Assembly: GCA_014654535.1 (NCBI GenBank) | Contig: BNBA01000018.1 | Span: forward strand, 1 to 64,000 | Source: Xanthomonas boreopolis | GTDB lineage: Bacteria; Pseudomonadota; Gammaproteobacteria; Xanthomonadales; Xanthomonadaceae | Length of the DNA stretch: 64,000 nt | Direction: 5' to 3' | Shown: one piece after another, positions 27,328 to 35,717 of the stretch | Numbering within the stretch: position 1 is the first letter of the stretch | Layout: each line of letters starts with the position of its first letter | Position numbers and translations under genes: made by a program | Notes under the pieces: generated by a model | Databases searched by the model: none | Seen by the model: only the letters and a program-made list of their open reading frames with translations | Told to the model about the DNA's origin: nothing

Positions 27328-28338
27328 TCACCTCGATGCGCAGGATTCCCTCACGATCAGCGCGGGAACGAGGGTTTGGCGCTGTCTGTCGACCGCGCCT
27401 GGGTGGTCGATCAGGGCGAGCAGGCGGGTCATCGCCTGCCCCCCCAGTTCCGCGATGCTGACCTGCATCGTGGTCAAGGGCGGATGAACGAAGCGGGCCA
27501 GCGGGATGTCGTCGAAACCGGCCAGGGCGACGTCGGCCGGCACGCGCACGCCGGCATGGGTCAGCGCGTACAGGCACCCCAGCGCCATCATGTCGTTGGC
27601 GGCGAACACCGCGTCGGGCAGCGGACCGCTCGCGAGCAAGGCCTGCCCGGCGCGGTAGCCGGACGCCTCGTCGAAATCGCCCGGCAGCTCGATGCCCGAT
27701 GCTTCGCCATCGTGCGCGGCGATCGCGTCGCGGAAGCCGCGCAGGCGCTCGCGCGCGTCGAAGTTGGATTCCGGGCCGGCGATGAAGGCGATGCGCCGGT
27801 GGCCGGCCGCGAGCAGGTGCTCGGTCATCGCCACGGCGCCGGCATGGTCGTCGATGCTCAGCACCGGGTACTGCTCGTCCGGCAGGCGGGTATTGATCAG
27901 CACGGTCGGCAGCGCCGGCGGCAGGTTGGCGGTCAGGAAGCCCGGGTTCTCCGCGTAGGGCGAGAGCACCAGCAAGCCGTCCACGCGCCCGCGCATGGCG
28001 CGCAGCGCCTGGCCTTGCTCGTCCTGGTTGCCGTGGTAGCTGGAGACCAGCAGGTGCTGGCGGCGCGCCCGCGCCACCCCGTCGATGCCGCGGACCAGCT
28101 CGGAGAAGAACTCGCCGTACAGGTCGGGCAGCACCACGCCGATGGTCTGGGTGTGCCGGCTGCTGAGGCTGCGTGCGGCCGCGTGCGGGCTGTAGCGCAG
28201 TCGCTCGGCCACCGCCTGGACGTGCTGGCGCACCGGCTCGGCCACGTTGGTATGCCCGTTCAAGGCCCGCGACACGGTGGCGACCGAGACCTTGGCCTCG
28301 CGTGCCACGTCTTTGATGGTGATCGTAGCTCTGGTCAA
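27328..28338 (-). CDS. LacI-family transcriptional regulator
   Basis: A 336-residue regulator. The N-terminal helix-turn-helix ITIKDVAREAKVSVATVSRA (about 6-25) and hinge LRYSPHAAARSLSSRHTQTI are followed by a periplasmic-binding-protein-like effector domain (GVVLPDLYGEFFSELVRG; NTRLPDEQYPVLSIDDHAGA). The start codon is TTG at 28338, supported by GGAGGGCGG a few nucleotides upstream. A 14-bp operator lies 44 nt upstream of the start, and identical or nearly identical sites precede the sugar ATPase gene and the GH144-like operon. Autoregulation and local control are therefore inferred. The inducer is unknown. Confidence 0.93.
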   Translation of the reverse strand: MTRATITIKDVAREAKVSVATVSRALNGHTNVAEPVRQHVQAVAERLRYSPHAAARSLSSRHTQTIGVVLPDLYGEFFSELVRGIDGVARARRQHLLVSSYHGNQDEQGQALRAMRGRVDGLLVLSPYAENPGFLTANLPPALPTVLINTRLPDEQYPVLSIDDHAGAVAMTEHLLAAGHRRIAFIAGPESNFDARERLRGFRDAIAAHDGEASGIELPGDFDEASGYRAGQALLASGPLPDAVFAANDMMALGCLYALTHAGVRVPADVALAGFDDIPLARFVHPPLTTMQVSIAELGGQAMTRLLALIDHPGAVDRQRQTLVPALIVRESCASR

Positions 28339-28381
28339 CGTACCGCCCTCCGCGGCCGAGACTGCATGAAACCGGGCGGAC

Positions 28382-28395
28382 TGTAATCGTTTTCA
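28382..28395 (-). promoter_or_regulatory. LacI-family operator upstream of lacI (probable autoregulation)
   Basis: TGTAATCGTTTTCA is identical to the site at 8791-8804. On the minus strand it contains TTGAAA, a possible -35 element. The rest of the 28339-28555 gap is A+T-richer than the surroundings and holds no gene. Confidence 0.75.
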
Positions 28396-28555
28396 AGCCG
28401 TTTAGGAAACCCGGGGCCGCCGGTTTTCCGACGCAGCCCGCGGAAATCTTAAATTTCAGTTACTTAGAAGTTCGTCACCCGGCCTTCACATTCGCTGCAT
28501 CGCAACAAAAATCCAGGCATTCCTGGCCCCTCGATGTCCCGGGACATCGCCCTCC

Positions 28556-28819
28556 TCACGCCGGCGGTGCCGCGTCGATCGCCAGGGCATGGATGTCGGT
28601 CTGCATCATCTCGCCGAGGGCGGCATACACCGCCCGGTGCCGCGCCAGCGGCGTCATGCCGGCAAAGGCGGCACTGCGGATGCGCACGTTGAAATGCCCG
28701 CGGCCGTCGCGCGCGCCGGCATGGCCGGCGTGACGGTGGCTGTCGTCCTCCACTTCGAGCTCGACCGGCGCGAACGCCGCCTCCAGCGCGGCGCGGATGC
28801 GCGCTTCGCGCGGGCTCAT
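28556..28819 (-). CDS. BolA-family protein
   Basis: An 87-residue BolA/IbaG-type protein. It has the N-terminal helix [20 protein letters not shown], then DDSHRHAGH and the core [20 protein letters not shown] with the conserved RH near the helix. The ending [11 protein letters not shown] (for HALAI..A) is typical. BolA proteins partner monothiol glutaredoxins in Fe-S/redox handling. The start overlaps the stop of the YciI gene by 4 nt, so both form a small operon. Confidence 0.92.
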   Translation of the reverse strand: MSPREARIRAALEAAFAPVELEVEDDSHRHAGHAGARDGRGHFNVRIRSAAFAGMTPLARHRAVYAALGEMMQTDIHALAIDAAPPA

Positions 28820-29115
28820 GGCAGCGCCTTGCGGAACGGGCGCACGTAGACGCGCACGTAGACGCCGGCGGCCACGTACGGGTCCTGGTCCGCCCAGGCG
28901 CGCGCCGCCTCCAGCGAAGGGAACTCGGCGATCACCACGCTGCCGCTGAAACCGGCGTCGCCCGGATCCTCGGCATCGATCGCCGGACAGGGCCCGGCCA
29001 CCAGCAACCGGCCTTCCGCCTGCAACTGCTTCAGGCGCTCCAGATGCGCCGGCCGCGCCGTCCTGCGGCCCTCGAGCGCCCGCTCGCCGTCATACCCTTC
29101 GATCACGTACCACAT
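28816..29115 (-). CDS. YciI-family protein
   Basis: A 99-residue ferredoxin-like alpha+beta protein of the YciI family ([57 protein letters not shown]). The conserved His/Asp pair of the family is recognisable (RPAHLERL and WADQDPY). The start at MWYVIEG is chosen over an upstream in-frame ATG that lacks similarity. Its function is unknown; the link to BolA by ATGA overlap is common in gammaproteobacteria. Confidence 0.9.
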   Translation of the reverse strand: MWYVIEGYDGERALEGRRTARPAHLERLKQLQAEGRLLVAGPCPAIDAEDPGDAGFSGSVVIAEFPSLEAARAWADQDPYVAAGVYVRVYVRPFRKALP

Positions 29116-29533
29116 CAGCTTGCCCGTACTCCGCACATGGAACGGCGGACATTCTAAGCCCGGCATCGCCCGGACCTGGCCGGACAAGGCCAGGTCCGGG
29201 TCTCCAGGCCCAACGCCACCTGTTCGAGGTCCAGGGCGCCCCTAGACACCGGCCATCGCCACGCATTACCCTTGGCTTCACTGCACGCGGCTGGATACAG
29301 GCGGCCCGTCGGCTCCCGGCCCCGCCCGCCCCGACGACCGATTCGCCCGACACCGGATCGCCGCGCTAGACGACCTCTTCAGAGCTGTCATGCCGTCGTG
29401 CCGATGGGCGCGTCGTGCTGGTTTGTTGTGTGGAATCACGCCTGTCCGGCGTGACAGGGATTGCAACGAGATACGAAAGGCCGCGCCGGACCGGGTCCGC
29501 AGCGGCTGCGCAACGCAACACCGATCCGAGCTG
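29116..29533. other. Intergenic region before scpA, no gene
   Basis: A 418-nt divergent gap. It contains a perfect 11-bp stem CGGACCTGGCC/GGCCAGGTCCG (29171-29181 with 29188-29198) and a smaller CACGCC/GGCGTG stem at 29437-29453, neither followed by a T-run. Promoters for scpA and the YciI-BolA pair must lie here but none is clear. No protein-like ORF is seen. Confidence 0.6.
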
Positions 29534-30439
29534 ATGACCTCCGAACTCGCGTCCGACGCGACTGCCCCGACATCGCCGAGCCCGCCGCAGCAGCAGGAAA
29601 TGCCGCTGGCGCTGGTGCATGGGCAGCCGTTGCTGCAGATCCCGCAGGACCTGTACATCCCGCCGGACGCGCTCGAGGTCATCCTCGATGCCTTCGAAGG
29701 CCCGCTCGACCTGCTGCTGTACCTGATCCGCCGCCAGAACCTCGACATCCTCGACATCCCCGTCGCCGAGATCACCCGGCAGTACGTGGACTACATCAAC
29801 GTGATGCAGGAGCTGCGCTTCGAACTGGCGGCCGAGTACCTGGTGATGGCCGCGATCCTGGCCGAGATCAAGTCGCGGATGCTGCTGCCGCGGCCGCCCA
29901 GCGCCGAGGGCGAGGAAGAGGACCCGCGTGCCGAGCTGGTGCGCCGGTTGCAGGAGTACGAACGCTTCAAGCAGGCCGCCGAGGACATCGACGCCCTGCC
30001 CCGCCAGGACCGCGACACCACCCCGGCGCATGCCCACGTGCCGGACCGTGCCGCGATCAAGCTGCCGCCGCCGGTCGAGCTCAAGGAGATGCTGCTGGCG
30101 CTGTACGACGTGCTCAAGCGCGCCGAGCTGTTCTCGGGCCATGCCATCAAGCGCGAGGCGCTGAGCGTGCGCCAGCGCATGGGCGACGTGCTGAGCCGGC
30201 TGGGCGACGGCAAGTTTTACCGGTTCGAGACGCTGTTCACCGCCGAGGAAGGCAAGCTCGGCGTGCTGGTCACTTTCCTGGCGCTGCTGGAGCTGGCCAA
30301 GGAGCAGTTGCTGGACATCGTCCAGGAAGCGCCGCTGGCCCCGATCTACGTCAAGTCGCTGGCGTTGAACAACACCAACGAGCCCTTGCAGTTCTCGAGC
30401 GAGTTCGACGACAGCGACGAACCCGCCGTGTCGACCTGA
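29534..30439 (+). CDS. scpA: Segregation and condensation protein A
   Basis: The kleisin subunit of the SMC-ScpAB condensin-like complex that organises the chromosome for segregation, 301 residues. After a Pro/Gln-rich leader (about 1-35), the SMC-neck-binding N-domain reads AFEGPLDLLLYLIRRQNLDI at about 55-74. The IAEIKSRMLLP region follows, and the C-terminal winged helix contains LGVLVTFLALLELAKEQLL. The ATG at 29534 is preferred to an upstream extension. scpB follows after 6 nt. Confidence 0.95.
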   Translation: MTSELASDATAPTSPSPPQQQEMPLALVHGQPLLQIPQDLYIPPDALEVILDAFEGPLDLLLYLIRRQNLDILDIPVAEITRQYVDYINVMQELRFELAAEYLVMAAILAEIKSRMLLPRPPSAEGEEEDPRAELVRRLQEYERFKQAAEDIDALPRQDRDTTPAHAHVPDRAAIKLPPPVELKEMLLALYDVLKRAELFSGHAIKREALSVRQRMGDVLSRLGDGKFYRFETLFTAEEGKLGVLVTFLALLELAKEQLLDIVQEAPLAPIYVKSLALNNTNEPLQFSSEFDDSDEPAVST

Positions 30440-30445
30440 GCAACC

Positions 30446-31306
30446 ATGGACCAACAGCTGATCACCCGTATCGTCGAGGCCGCGCTGCTGGCCAGCCACC
30501 AGCCGCTGACCCTGGCCCAGTTGAACGAGCTGTTCCCCGAGGACGAGCCCGCGCCCCCCGGCAGCGTGGCGCGCGCGCTGGAGCTGCTGCGCGAAGGCTG
30601 CGCCGAGCGCGGCGTGGAACTGGTCGAGGTCGCCTCCGGCTTCCGCTTCCAGGTCAAGTCCGACGTGCACGCCTGGGTCTCGCGGCTGTGGACCGAGCGC
30701 AAGACCCGCTACACCCGCGCTACGCTGGAAACGCTGGCGCTGATCGCCTACCGCCAGCCGATCACCCGCGGCGAGATCGAGCAGGTGCGCGGCGTGACGG
30801 TGAGCAGCAACATCATCCAGGCGCTGGAGGAACGCGAGTGGATCCGCGTGGTCGGCCACCGCGACGTGCCCGGCAAGCCGGCGCTGTTCGGCACCACCAA
30901 GGCGTTCCTGGACTACTTCGGGCTCAAGAGCCTGGACCAGCTGCCGCCATTGTCGGAACTGAAGGACATCGGCGAGCTGGACCCGGAACTGCCGCTCGAC
31001 GCCGAAGGCCAGCCGGCCGCGCCGCTCGCCGCGAGCGCCTCGCCGCCCGGGGATGCGAGCGCCAACGACGACGTCGGCGGCGACGACGCCCCGGGCCCGC
31101 AGGACGCATCGCAACAAGACGCATCGCAAGACCAAGAACACGACGCCCGCCAGGGCGAACCCGAAGCCGCGCCGGGCGAGCGCGCGGCAGACGTGAACGA
31201 AGACGAAGACAACGCCGTCGCGACGACGACCGTGGCTGTTGACGAAGCCGATCCAGAACCAGAGGCCGACGAGGAAAACGCCGGCCGGAGCCAGAACAAT
31301 GAGTGA
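30446..31306 (+). CDS. scpB: Segregation and condensation protein B
   Basis: The winged-helix partner of ScpA, 286 residues. The two winged helices are clear to about residue 175: VEAALLASHQPLTLAQLNEL, then TLETLALIAYRQPITRGEIE and GRRDVPGKPALFGTTKAFLD-like GHRDVPGKPALFGTTKAFLD. The remaining 110 residues are an acidic Asp/Glu/Ala-rich tail without predicted fold, longer than usual for ScpB. Its end overlaps the rluB start by 8 nt. Confidence 0.95.
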   Translation: MDQQLITRIVEAALLASHQPLTLAQLNELFPEDEPAPPGSVARALELLREGCAERGVELVEVASGFRFQVKSDVHAWVSRLWTERKTRYTRATLETLALIAYRQPITRGEIEQVRGVTVSSNIIQALEEREWIRVVGHRDVPGKPALFGTTKAFLDYFGLKSLDQLPPLSELKDIGELDPELPLDAEGQPAAPLAASASPPGDASANDDVGGDDAPGPQDASQQDASQDQEHDARQGEPEAAPGERAADVNEDEDNAVATTTVAVDEADPEPEADEENAGRSQNNE

Positions 31307-32804
31307 CACCACCCGCAAGCTGTCGTTGAACAAACTCTCGCTCAAGCGCGACAGCGCCCCCGAACATTCCAAGCTCGAAGAGCGCCTGCACAAGGTGCTC
31401 GCCCAGGCCGGGCTGGGCTCGCGCCGCGCGCTCGAGCAGCGCATCGCCGACGGCCTGGTCAAGGTCAACGGCGAGGTCGCGCAGACCGGCATGTCGGTCA
31501 AGAGCGGCGACAGGATCGAACTGGACGGCCGCAGCTTCGTCGCCAGCGCCCTGACCGAGCCGGCGCGCGTGCTGATCTACAACAAGCCCGAAGGCGAAGT
31601 GACCACGCGCGAGGACCCGGAAGGCCGCCCGACCATCTTCGAGGCGCTGCCGGCGCTCAAGGGCGCGCGCTGGATCGCGATCGGCCGCCTCGACATCAAC
31701 ACCACCGGCCTGCTGCTGCTCACCACCGACGGCGAGCTTGCCAACGCGATGATGCATCCCTCCTTCGAGGTCGAGCGCGAGTACGTGGTGCGCGTGCGTG
31801 CGCCGGAAGGCCAGGACAAGGTGCCGGACAACATCGTCGACCGCCTCGCGCGCGGCGTGGCGCTGGAAGACGGCCCGGCCAAGTTCGACGAGATCGAGCG
31901 CATCGGCGGCACCGACTCGCACGACTGGTTCCGCGTGGTGGTCAAGGAAGGCCGCAACCGCGAGGTGCGCCGGTTGTGGGAGTCGCAGGGTTGCCAGGTC
32001 AGCCGGCTCAAGCGCACCCGCTACGGCAAGATCGCGCTGCCGCGCGAGCTGCTGCGCGGCCACTCCGTGGAACTGCCGAGCGCGCAGGTCGAGGCGCTGC
32101 GCGCCGAACTGAAGCTGGAGGAAGGCGCGCCGTCGGCGCTGACCCTGCAGCCGGTGATCGGCCAGCGCCGCGCCGCCAAGGCCACCGTGCACGTCGCCGG
32201 CGGCCGCAGCGCCGGCGCCTACGTCAACGGCCACAACACCGCCGACGAAGGCCGCGAACTGCGCCGCTTCGACAACGTGCGCGAGGATCGCGGCCGTGGT
32301 CGCGGCAAGGGCGGCTTCAAGGGCGGCCTGACCGTCACCGGCGAGGCCGCGGCCAAGCAGTCGCAGAAGCCGTTCAAGCAGCGCAAGCCCAAGGGCGACC
32401 GCAGCCTGCCCGAGGGCAATCCGGCCGCGTTCCGCAGCTGGTACGTGCCGGAAGGCGTCAGCACCGGCCCGAGCGGGCATCGCAATGCCGGCCCGGGCGG
32501 CCAGGGCCGTCCCTACGGCAAGCCGAAAGGCCCCGGCGCCGGGCGCCCGGGCCAGGCCCGCGGCGGCGCAGGCGCAGGCACCGGCCAGGGCCAGCGCAAG
32601 CACCCGTACGGGCATCCGGGCAACGCGCCGAGCTTCCCGTCCGACCACGCCACGCCGGGCCTGAGCCCGTACGGCGCCGCCCGTCCGGGCGGCGGGCGTC
32701 CCGGTGGCGGCAATCGCGGCCCGGGTGGCCCGCGCGGCAACCGCCCGGGCGGCCGCGGTCCCGGCGGCAACACCGGTCCGCGCCGCGGTCCACGCGGCGG
32801 TTGA
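31299..32804 (+). CDS. rluB: 23S rRNA pseudouridine(2605) synthase RluB with long Gly/Arg-rich tail
   Basis: This enzyme converts U2605 of 23S rRNA to pseudouridine. An S4 RNA-binding domain (LHKVLAQAGLGSRRALEQRI) precedes the RsuA/RluB catalytic domain with IGRLDINTTGLLLLTTDGEL, whose Asp is the nucleophile, and EGRNREVRRLWESQG. The catalytic part ends near residue 270 of 501. The remaining 230 residues are Gly/Pro/Arg/Lys-rich (GRPGGGNRGPGGPRGN and similar), longer than in E. coli RluB (291 residues). Such tails are seen in Xanthomonadaceae and probably bind RNA. It is last in scpA-scpB-rluB and is followed by a strong terminator. Confidence 0.94.
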   Translation: MSDTTRKLSLNKLSLKRDSAPEHSKLEERLHKVLAQAGLGSRRALEQRIADGLVKVNGEVAQTGMSVKSGDRIELDGRSFVASALTEPARVLIYNKPEGEVTTREDPEGRPTIFEALPALKGARWIAIGRLDINTTGLLLLTTDGELANAMMHPSFEVEREYVVRVRAPEGQDKVPDNIVDRLARGVALEDGPAKFDEIERIGGTDSHDWFRVVVKEGRNREVRRLWESQGCQVSRLKRTRYGKIALPRELLRGHSVELPSAQVEALRAELKLEEGAPSALTLQPVIGQRRAAKATVHVAGGRSAGAYVNGHNTADEGRELRRFDNVREDRGRGRGKGGFKGGLTVTGEAAAKQSQKPFKQRKPKGDRSLPEGNPAAFRSWYVPEGVSTGPSGHRNAGPGGQGRPYGKPKGPGAGRPGQARGGAGAGTGQGQRKHPYGHPGNAPSFPSDHATPGLSPYGAARPGGGRPGGGNRGPGGPRGNRPGGRGPGGNTGPRRGPRGG

Positions 32805-32827
32805 GCCGGAGGCCGGATCCAGGCCAC

Positions 32828-32857
32828 GAAAAAACGCCCCTCCGGGGGCGTTTTTCC
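32828..32857. terminator. Bidirectional rho-independent terminator between rluB and the exported hypothetical gene
   Basis: The stem ACGCCCC/GGGGCGT with loop TCCG (32834-32851) is flanked by six A on the left and TTTTT on the right. It can therefore terminate both the rluB transcript and the convergent minus-strand gene. Confidence 0.9.
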
Positions 32858-32895
32858 TTTGGGGAGCGACGCGGGCGGAAGCCGCCCGGCCCGGC

Positions 32896-33330
32896 TCAGC
32901 GGCGCGAGATCACGAACTTGCCGAAGCCGACGCCCAGGTCCCAGCCTTCGCCGGTACCGGCCAGGGCCAGCGAGATGTCGCCCTTGGTCACCACCTGCGC
33001 ATTGCTCGACTTGACCGCGCCGGCGTGCACTTCGGCGCCGCCGTAGGTGCCGATCAGGTCGTTGAGGCTGTAGGCGCCGGTGAACTTGCCCTTGCCGTTG
33101 ACGATCTTGGACTTGCCGACGGTCAGCCCGCCGCCCTTGGCGACGATCTTCACCGGGATGCTGGCGCCGTTGTCGCAGGTGATGGTGCCGGTGCCGTTGG
33201 CGGTCTTGTAGAAGATCGACCAGCCGGACAGGTTGAAGCGCAGCTCGCAGTCGATGTTGCCCGCGGCGCGCGCCTGCGGGGCCAACGAGGCCGCGGCCAG
33301 CAGCGCGATCAGGCTCAGGGTCTTGGTCAC
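32896..33330 (-). CDS. Exported hypothetical protein
   Basis: A 144-residue protein with a clear signal peptide (MTKTLSLIALLAAASLAPQARA-A). The mature part is a single Gly-rich beta-type domain containing two cysteines (IDCELRF and ITCDNGA, mature spacing suited to a disulfide), the repeated pattern KGGGLTVGKSKIVNGKGKFT, and an ending GWDLGVGFGKFVISRR. No function is recognised. It is monocistronic, with its own short upstream region and the shared terminator downstream. Confidence 0.75.
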   Translation of the reverse strand: MTKTLSLIALLAAASLAPQARAAGNIDCELRFNLSGWSIFYKTANGTGTITCDNGASIPVKIVAKGGGLTVGKSKIVNGKGKFTGAYSLNDLIGTYGGAEVHAGAVKSSNAQVVTKGDISLALAGTGEGWDLGVGFGKFVISRR

Positions 33331-33419
33331 GGGAAACGTCCTGGTGTGAACACGGCGGCGAGGTTAGCAGTGCCGCCCTCCGGGCCGCGACAACGCGGGG
33401 CCGGACGGCGTGGTTCCGT

Positions 33420-34235
33420 TCAGCGATCGGCGTTGGCGGAGCCCAGCTCGAACGCGTCCGCGTCCAGCATGGCCGGGAAGCGCTCGCGGTGCTGGGCCAG
33501 CGCCGCGGCGGAGATCGTGGTGGTCGCCACCTGCTCGCGTTCGCGGATTTCCAGCTGCGGCTGGCCGAGGAAGTCGATCACCGCGCTGTCGCCGGCGTAG
33601 TGCAACTGGTTGCCGTCGATGCCGACCCGGTTGACCGCGGCGACGTAGCACAGGTTCTCGATCGCCCGCGCGCGCAGCAAGGTCTTCCAGGCATAGGCCC
33701 GCGCCGAAGGCCAGTTGGCGACGAAGACCTGCAGGTCGAAGTCGAGCTGCCCCGGCCGCTCCACATCGAAGCGGTTGCGGCAGAACACCGGGAAGCGCAG
33801 GTCGTAGCAGACCTGCGGATTGATCCGCCAGCCCTTCCATTCCACGGTCAGCCGGTCGCGACCGGCGGCATAGCGCTGGTGCTCGTTGGCGTAGCGGAAC
33901 AGGTGGCGCTTGTCGTAGTGGGCCAGCGTCCCGTCCGGCGTGGCGAACAGCAGCCGGTTGAACACGCCCGCGGGCGTGCGCAGCTGCACGCTGCCGGTGA
34001 CCGCCGCGTCCAGGCGCGCGGCCTGCTCCAGGATCCAGGCCACGGTCGGCCCGTCCATGCCCTCGGCCCGCTCGATGGCATCGTTGGAAAAACCGCTGGT
34101 GAAGGTTTCCGGCAGGATCACCAGGTCGGTCGTGCCCGCCAGCGGCGCCAGCAGCGCGGCGTAGTGCTCGCGGTTGCCGGCCGGATCGTGCCAGCGGGTG
34201 TCGCCCTGGACGAGGGAAATGCGCAAGTCGTTCAT
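33420..34235 (-). CDS. Omega-amidase / carbon-nitrogen hydrolase (YafV-like)
   Basis: A nitrilase-superfamily hydrolase of 271 residues. The catalytic triad is visible: Glu in LVILPETFTSGFS (about 39-51), Lys in HYDKRHLFRYANEH and Cys in INPQVCYDLRFPVFCRN. The pattern matches omega-amidases that hydrolyse alpha-ketoglutaramate or alpha-ketosuccinamate. The neighbouring methionine aminotransferase would supply such products (2-oxo acids amidated from Gln), and the pair is a known methionine-salvage combination. A family D repeat separates the two genes. Confidence 0.9.
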   Translation of the reverse strand: MNDLRISLVQGDTRWHDPAGNREHYAALLAPLAGTTDLVILPETFTSGFSNDAIERAEGMDGPTVAWILEQAARLDAAVTGSVQLRTPAGVFNRLLFATPDGTLAHYDKRHLFRYANEHQRYAAGRDRLTVEWKGWRINPQVCYDLRFPVFCRNRFDVERPGQLDFDLQVFVANWPSARAYAWKTLLRARAIENLCYVAAVNRVGIDGNQLHYAGDSAVIDFLGQPQLEIREREQVATTTISAAALAQHRERFPAMLDADAFELGSANADR

Positions 34236-34237
34236 GG

Positions 34238-34341
34238 GAGCCGTGATTCGTGATTCGTGATTCGTGATTCGGAAAAGCGGAAGCGCGATGGCTGATGGTG
34301 ATTCTGCTCTTTCGAATCACCAATCACGAATCACCCATCAC
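34238..34341. repeat. Family D inverted repeat (GATTCGTGATTCG type)
   Basis: Tandem GATTCGTGATTCGTGATTCG at the left end faces CGAATCACCAATCACGAATC at the right end across about 50 nt, forming a long potential hairpin. It lies between the omega-amidase and aminotransferase genes. Confidence 0.8.
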
Positions 34342-35486
34342 AGCTTCTTCAACCGCTCGATCGCCGCATCCAGCGTCGCCTCGTTCTTGGCGAAGCACAG
34401 CCGCGCCAGGCGCTGGCCCTGCGGCGGCGCCTCGTAGAACGGCGACAACGGAATCGCGGCGACGCCCTTCTCGATCGTCAGCCACTTCGCGAACTCGGTG
34501 TCCGGCAGGTCGCTGACCGCAGAGTAGTCGACCAATTGGAAGTAACCGCCCGGCACCGGCAACGGCTTGAGCCGGGTCCCCAGCAGTTGCTCGCGGAAAC
34601 GGTCGCGCTTGGCCTGGTAGAACGCCCCCAGCCGTTCGTCGTGCTCCGGCTCGTCGCGGATCATCGCGGCGAACGCATGCTGGGCCGGGGCGAAGGTCGC
34701 GAAGGTGTTGTACTGGTGGACCTTGCGGAATTCGGCGGTCAGCGCCGGCGGGGCGATCGCGTAGCCGATCTTCCAGCCGGTGCAGTGGTAGGTCTTGCCG
34801 AAGCTGGAAACGACGAAGGCGCGCTCGCGCAGCTCCGGCCAGCGCAGTACCGACTCGTGGCGGCGGCCGTCGAACACGATGTGTTCGTAGACCTCGTCGG
34901 AAACCAGGAAGATGTCGGTGCCGCGCAGCAGGTCGGCCAGCGTGCGCATGTCGTCGGCGGAGAACATCGCGCCGGACGGATTGTGCGGGCTGTTGATCAT
35001 CAGCAGCCGGGTCTTCGGCGTGATCGCGGCCTGGACCCTGGCCCAGTCCGGCGCGAAGGTGCGCGGATCCAGCGGCACGTGCACGGCGCGCGCGCCGGCC
35101 AGGTCGATCGCCGGCTCGTAGCAGTCGTAGGCCGGGTCGAGCACGATCACTTCCTCGCCCGGGCGCACCACCGCGTGGATGGCGTTGAAGATCGCCTCGG
35201 TGGCGCCGCTGGTCACGGTGATCTCGGCATCGGCGTCCACCTGCGCGCCGTAGCAGCGCAAGGCCTTGCCGGCGATCGCCTGGCGCAGCGGCGCCACGCC
35301 GGTCATCGGCGGGTACTGGTTGTGGCCGGCGCGCATCGCCGCGTCCAGTTCGTCGACCAGCCGCTGCGGCACCGCGAAATCGGGAAAGCCCTGGCCGAGA
35401 TTGACCGCGCCGTGCTCGGCCGCCAGTTGCGACATCACGGTGAAGATGGTGGTGCCCACCTTGGGCAGCTTGGTCGTCAGGGGCAT
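34338..35486 (-). CDS. Methionine (branched/aromatic) aminotransferase, PLP-dependent class I
   Basis: A 382-residue fold-type I aminotransferase of the YbdL type. Motifs include [13 protein letters not shown], the [13 protein letters not shown] region, [26 protein letters not shown] and the PLP-Lys segment [19 protein letters not shown], with the Lys in [12 protein letters not shown]. It would transaminate 2-oxo-4-methylthiobutanoate to methionine in methionine salvage. The start [15 protein letters not shown] is used; upstream in-frame sequence is repeat DNA. Confidence 0.9.
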   Translation of the reverse strand: MPLTTKLPKVGTTIFTVMSQLAAEHGAVNLGQGFPDFAVPQRLVDELDAAMRAGHNQYPPMTGVAPLRQAIAGKALRCYGAQVDADAEITVTSGATEAIFNAIHAVVRPGEEVIVLDPAYDCYEPAIDLAGARAVHVPLDPRTFAPDWARVQAAITPKTRLLMINSPHNPSGAMFSADDMRTLADLLRGTDIFLVSDEVYEHIVFDGRRHESVLRWPELRERAFVVSSFGKTYHCTGWKIGYAIAPPALTAEFRKVHQYNTFATFAPAQHAFAAMIRDEPEHDERLGAFYQAKRDRFREQLLGTRLKPLPVPGGYFQLVDYSAVSDLPDTEFAKWLTIEKGVAAIPLSPFYEAPPQGQRLARLCFAKNEATLDAAIERLKKL

Positions 35487-35516
35487 CGCGCGATCCAGGA
35501 GACGTGGGATCGCGAG

Positions 35517-35671
35517 TTTAGCCCCTCTCCCGGTGGGGCGAGGAGGCATGGCTTGCACGCCACTGGCGTGCGTGCCTTTGAGTGCCCACGCCGCTGGCTT
35601 GGGCCGGGGCGCGAAGCGAGGGTCGGGGTGAGGGGACGCGCCACCTTCTCCCGCAGGGAGAAGGAATCCCC
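35517..35671. repeat. Family C dispersed repeat before ccmA
   Basis: A G+C-rich repeat with CCCCTCTCCCGG at one end and TTCTCCCGCAGGGAGAAGG at the other. The interior GGGCCGGGGCGCGAAGCGAGG is the reverse complement of an equivalent segment in the 15.1-15.3 kb copy. It fills the divergent gap between the aminotransferase and the ccm operon. Confidence 0.75.
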
Positions 35672-35717
35672 GGCTACAATGCCGCCCGCCTTCCGCCCTG
35701 CCCGGCGCCACTCACCG

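Noticed and set aside
29390-29533. Longer scpA starting at 29390
   Set aside because: The extra 48 residues are Arg/Cys-rich with no ScpA similarity; ATG 29534 begins the typical leader.
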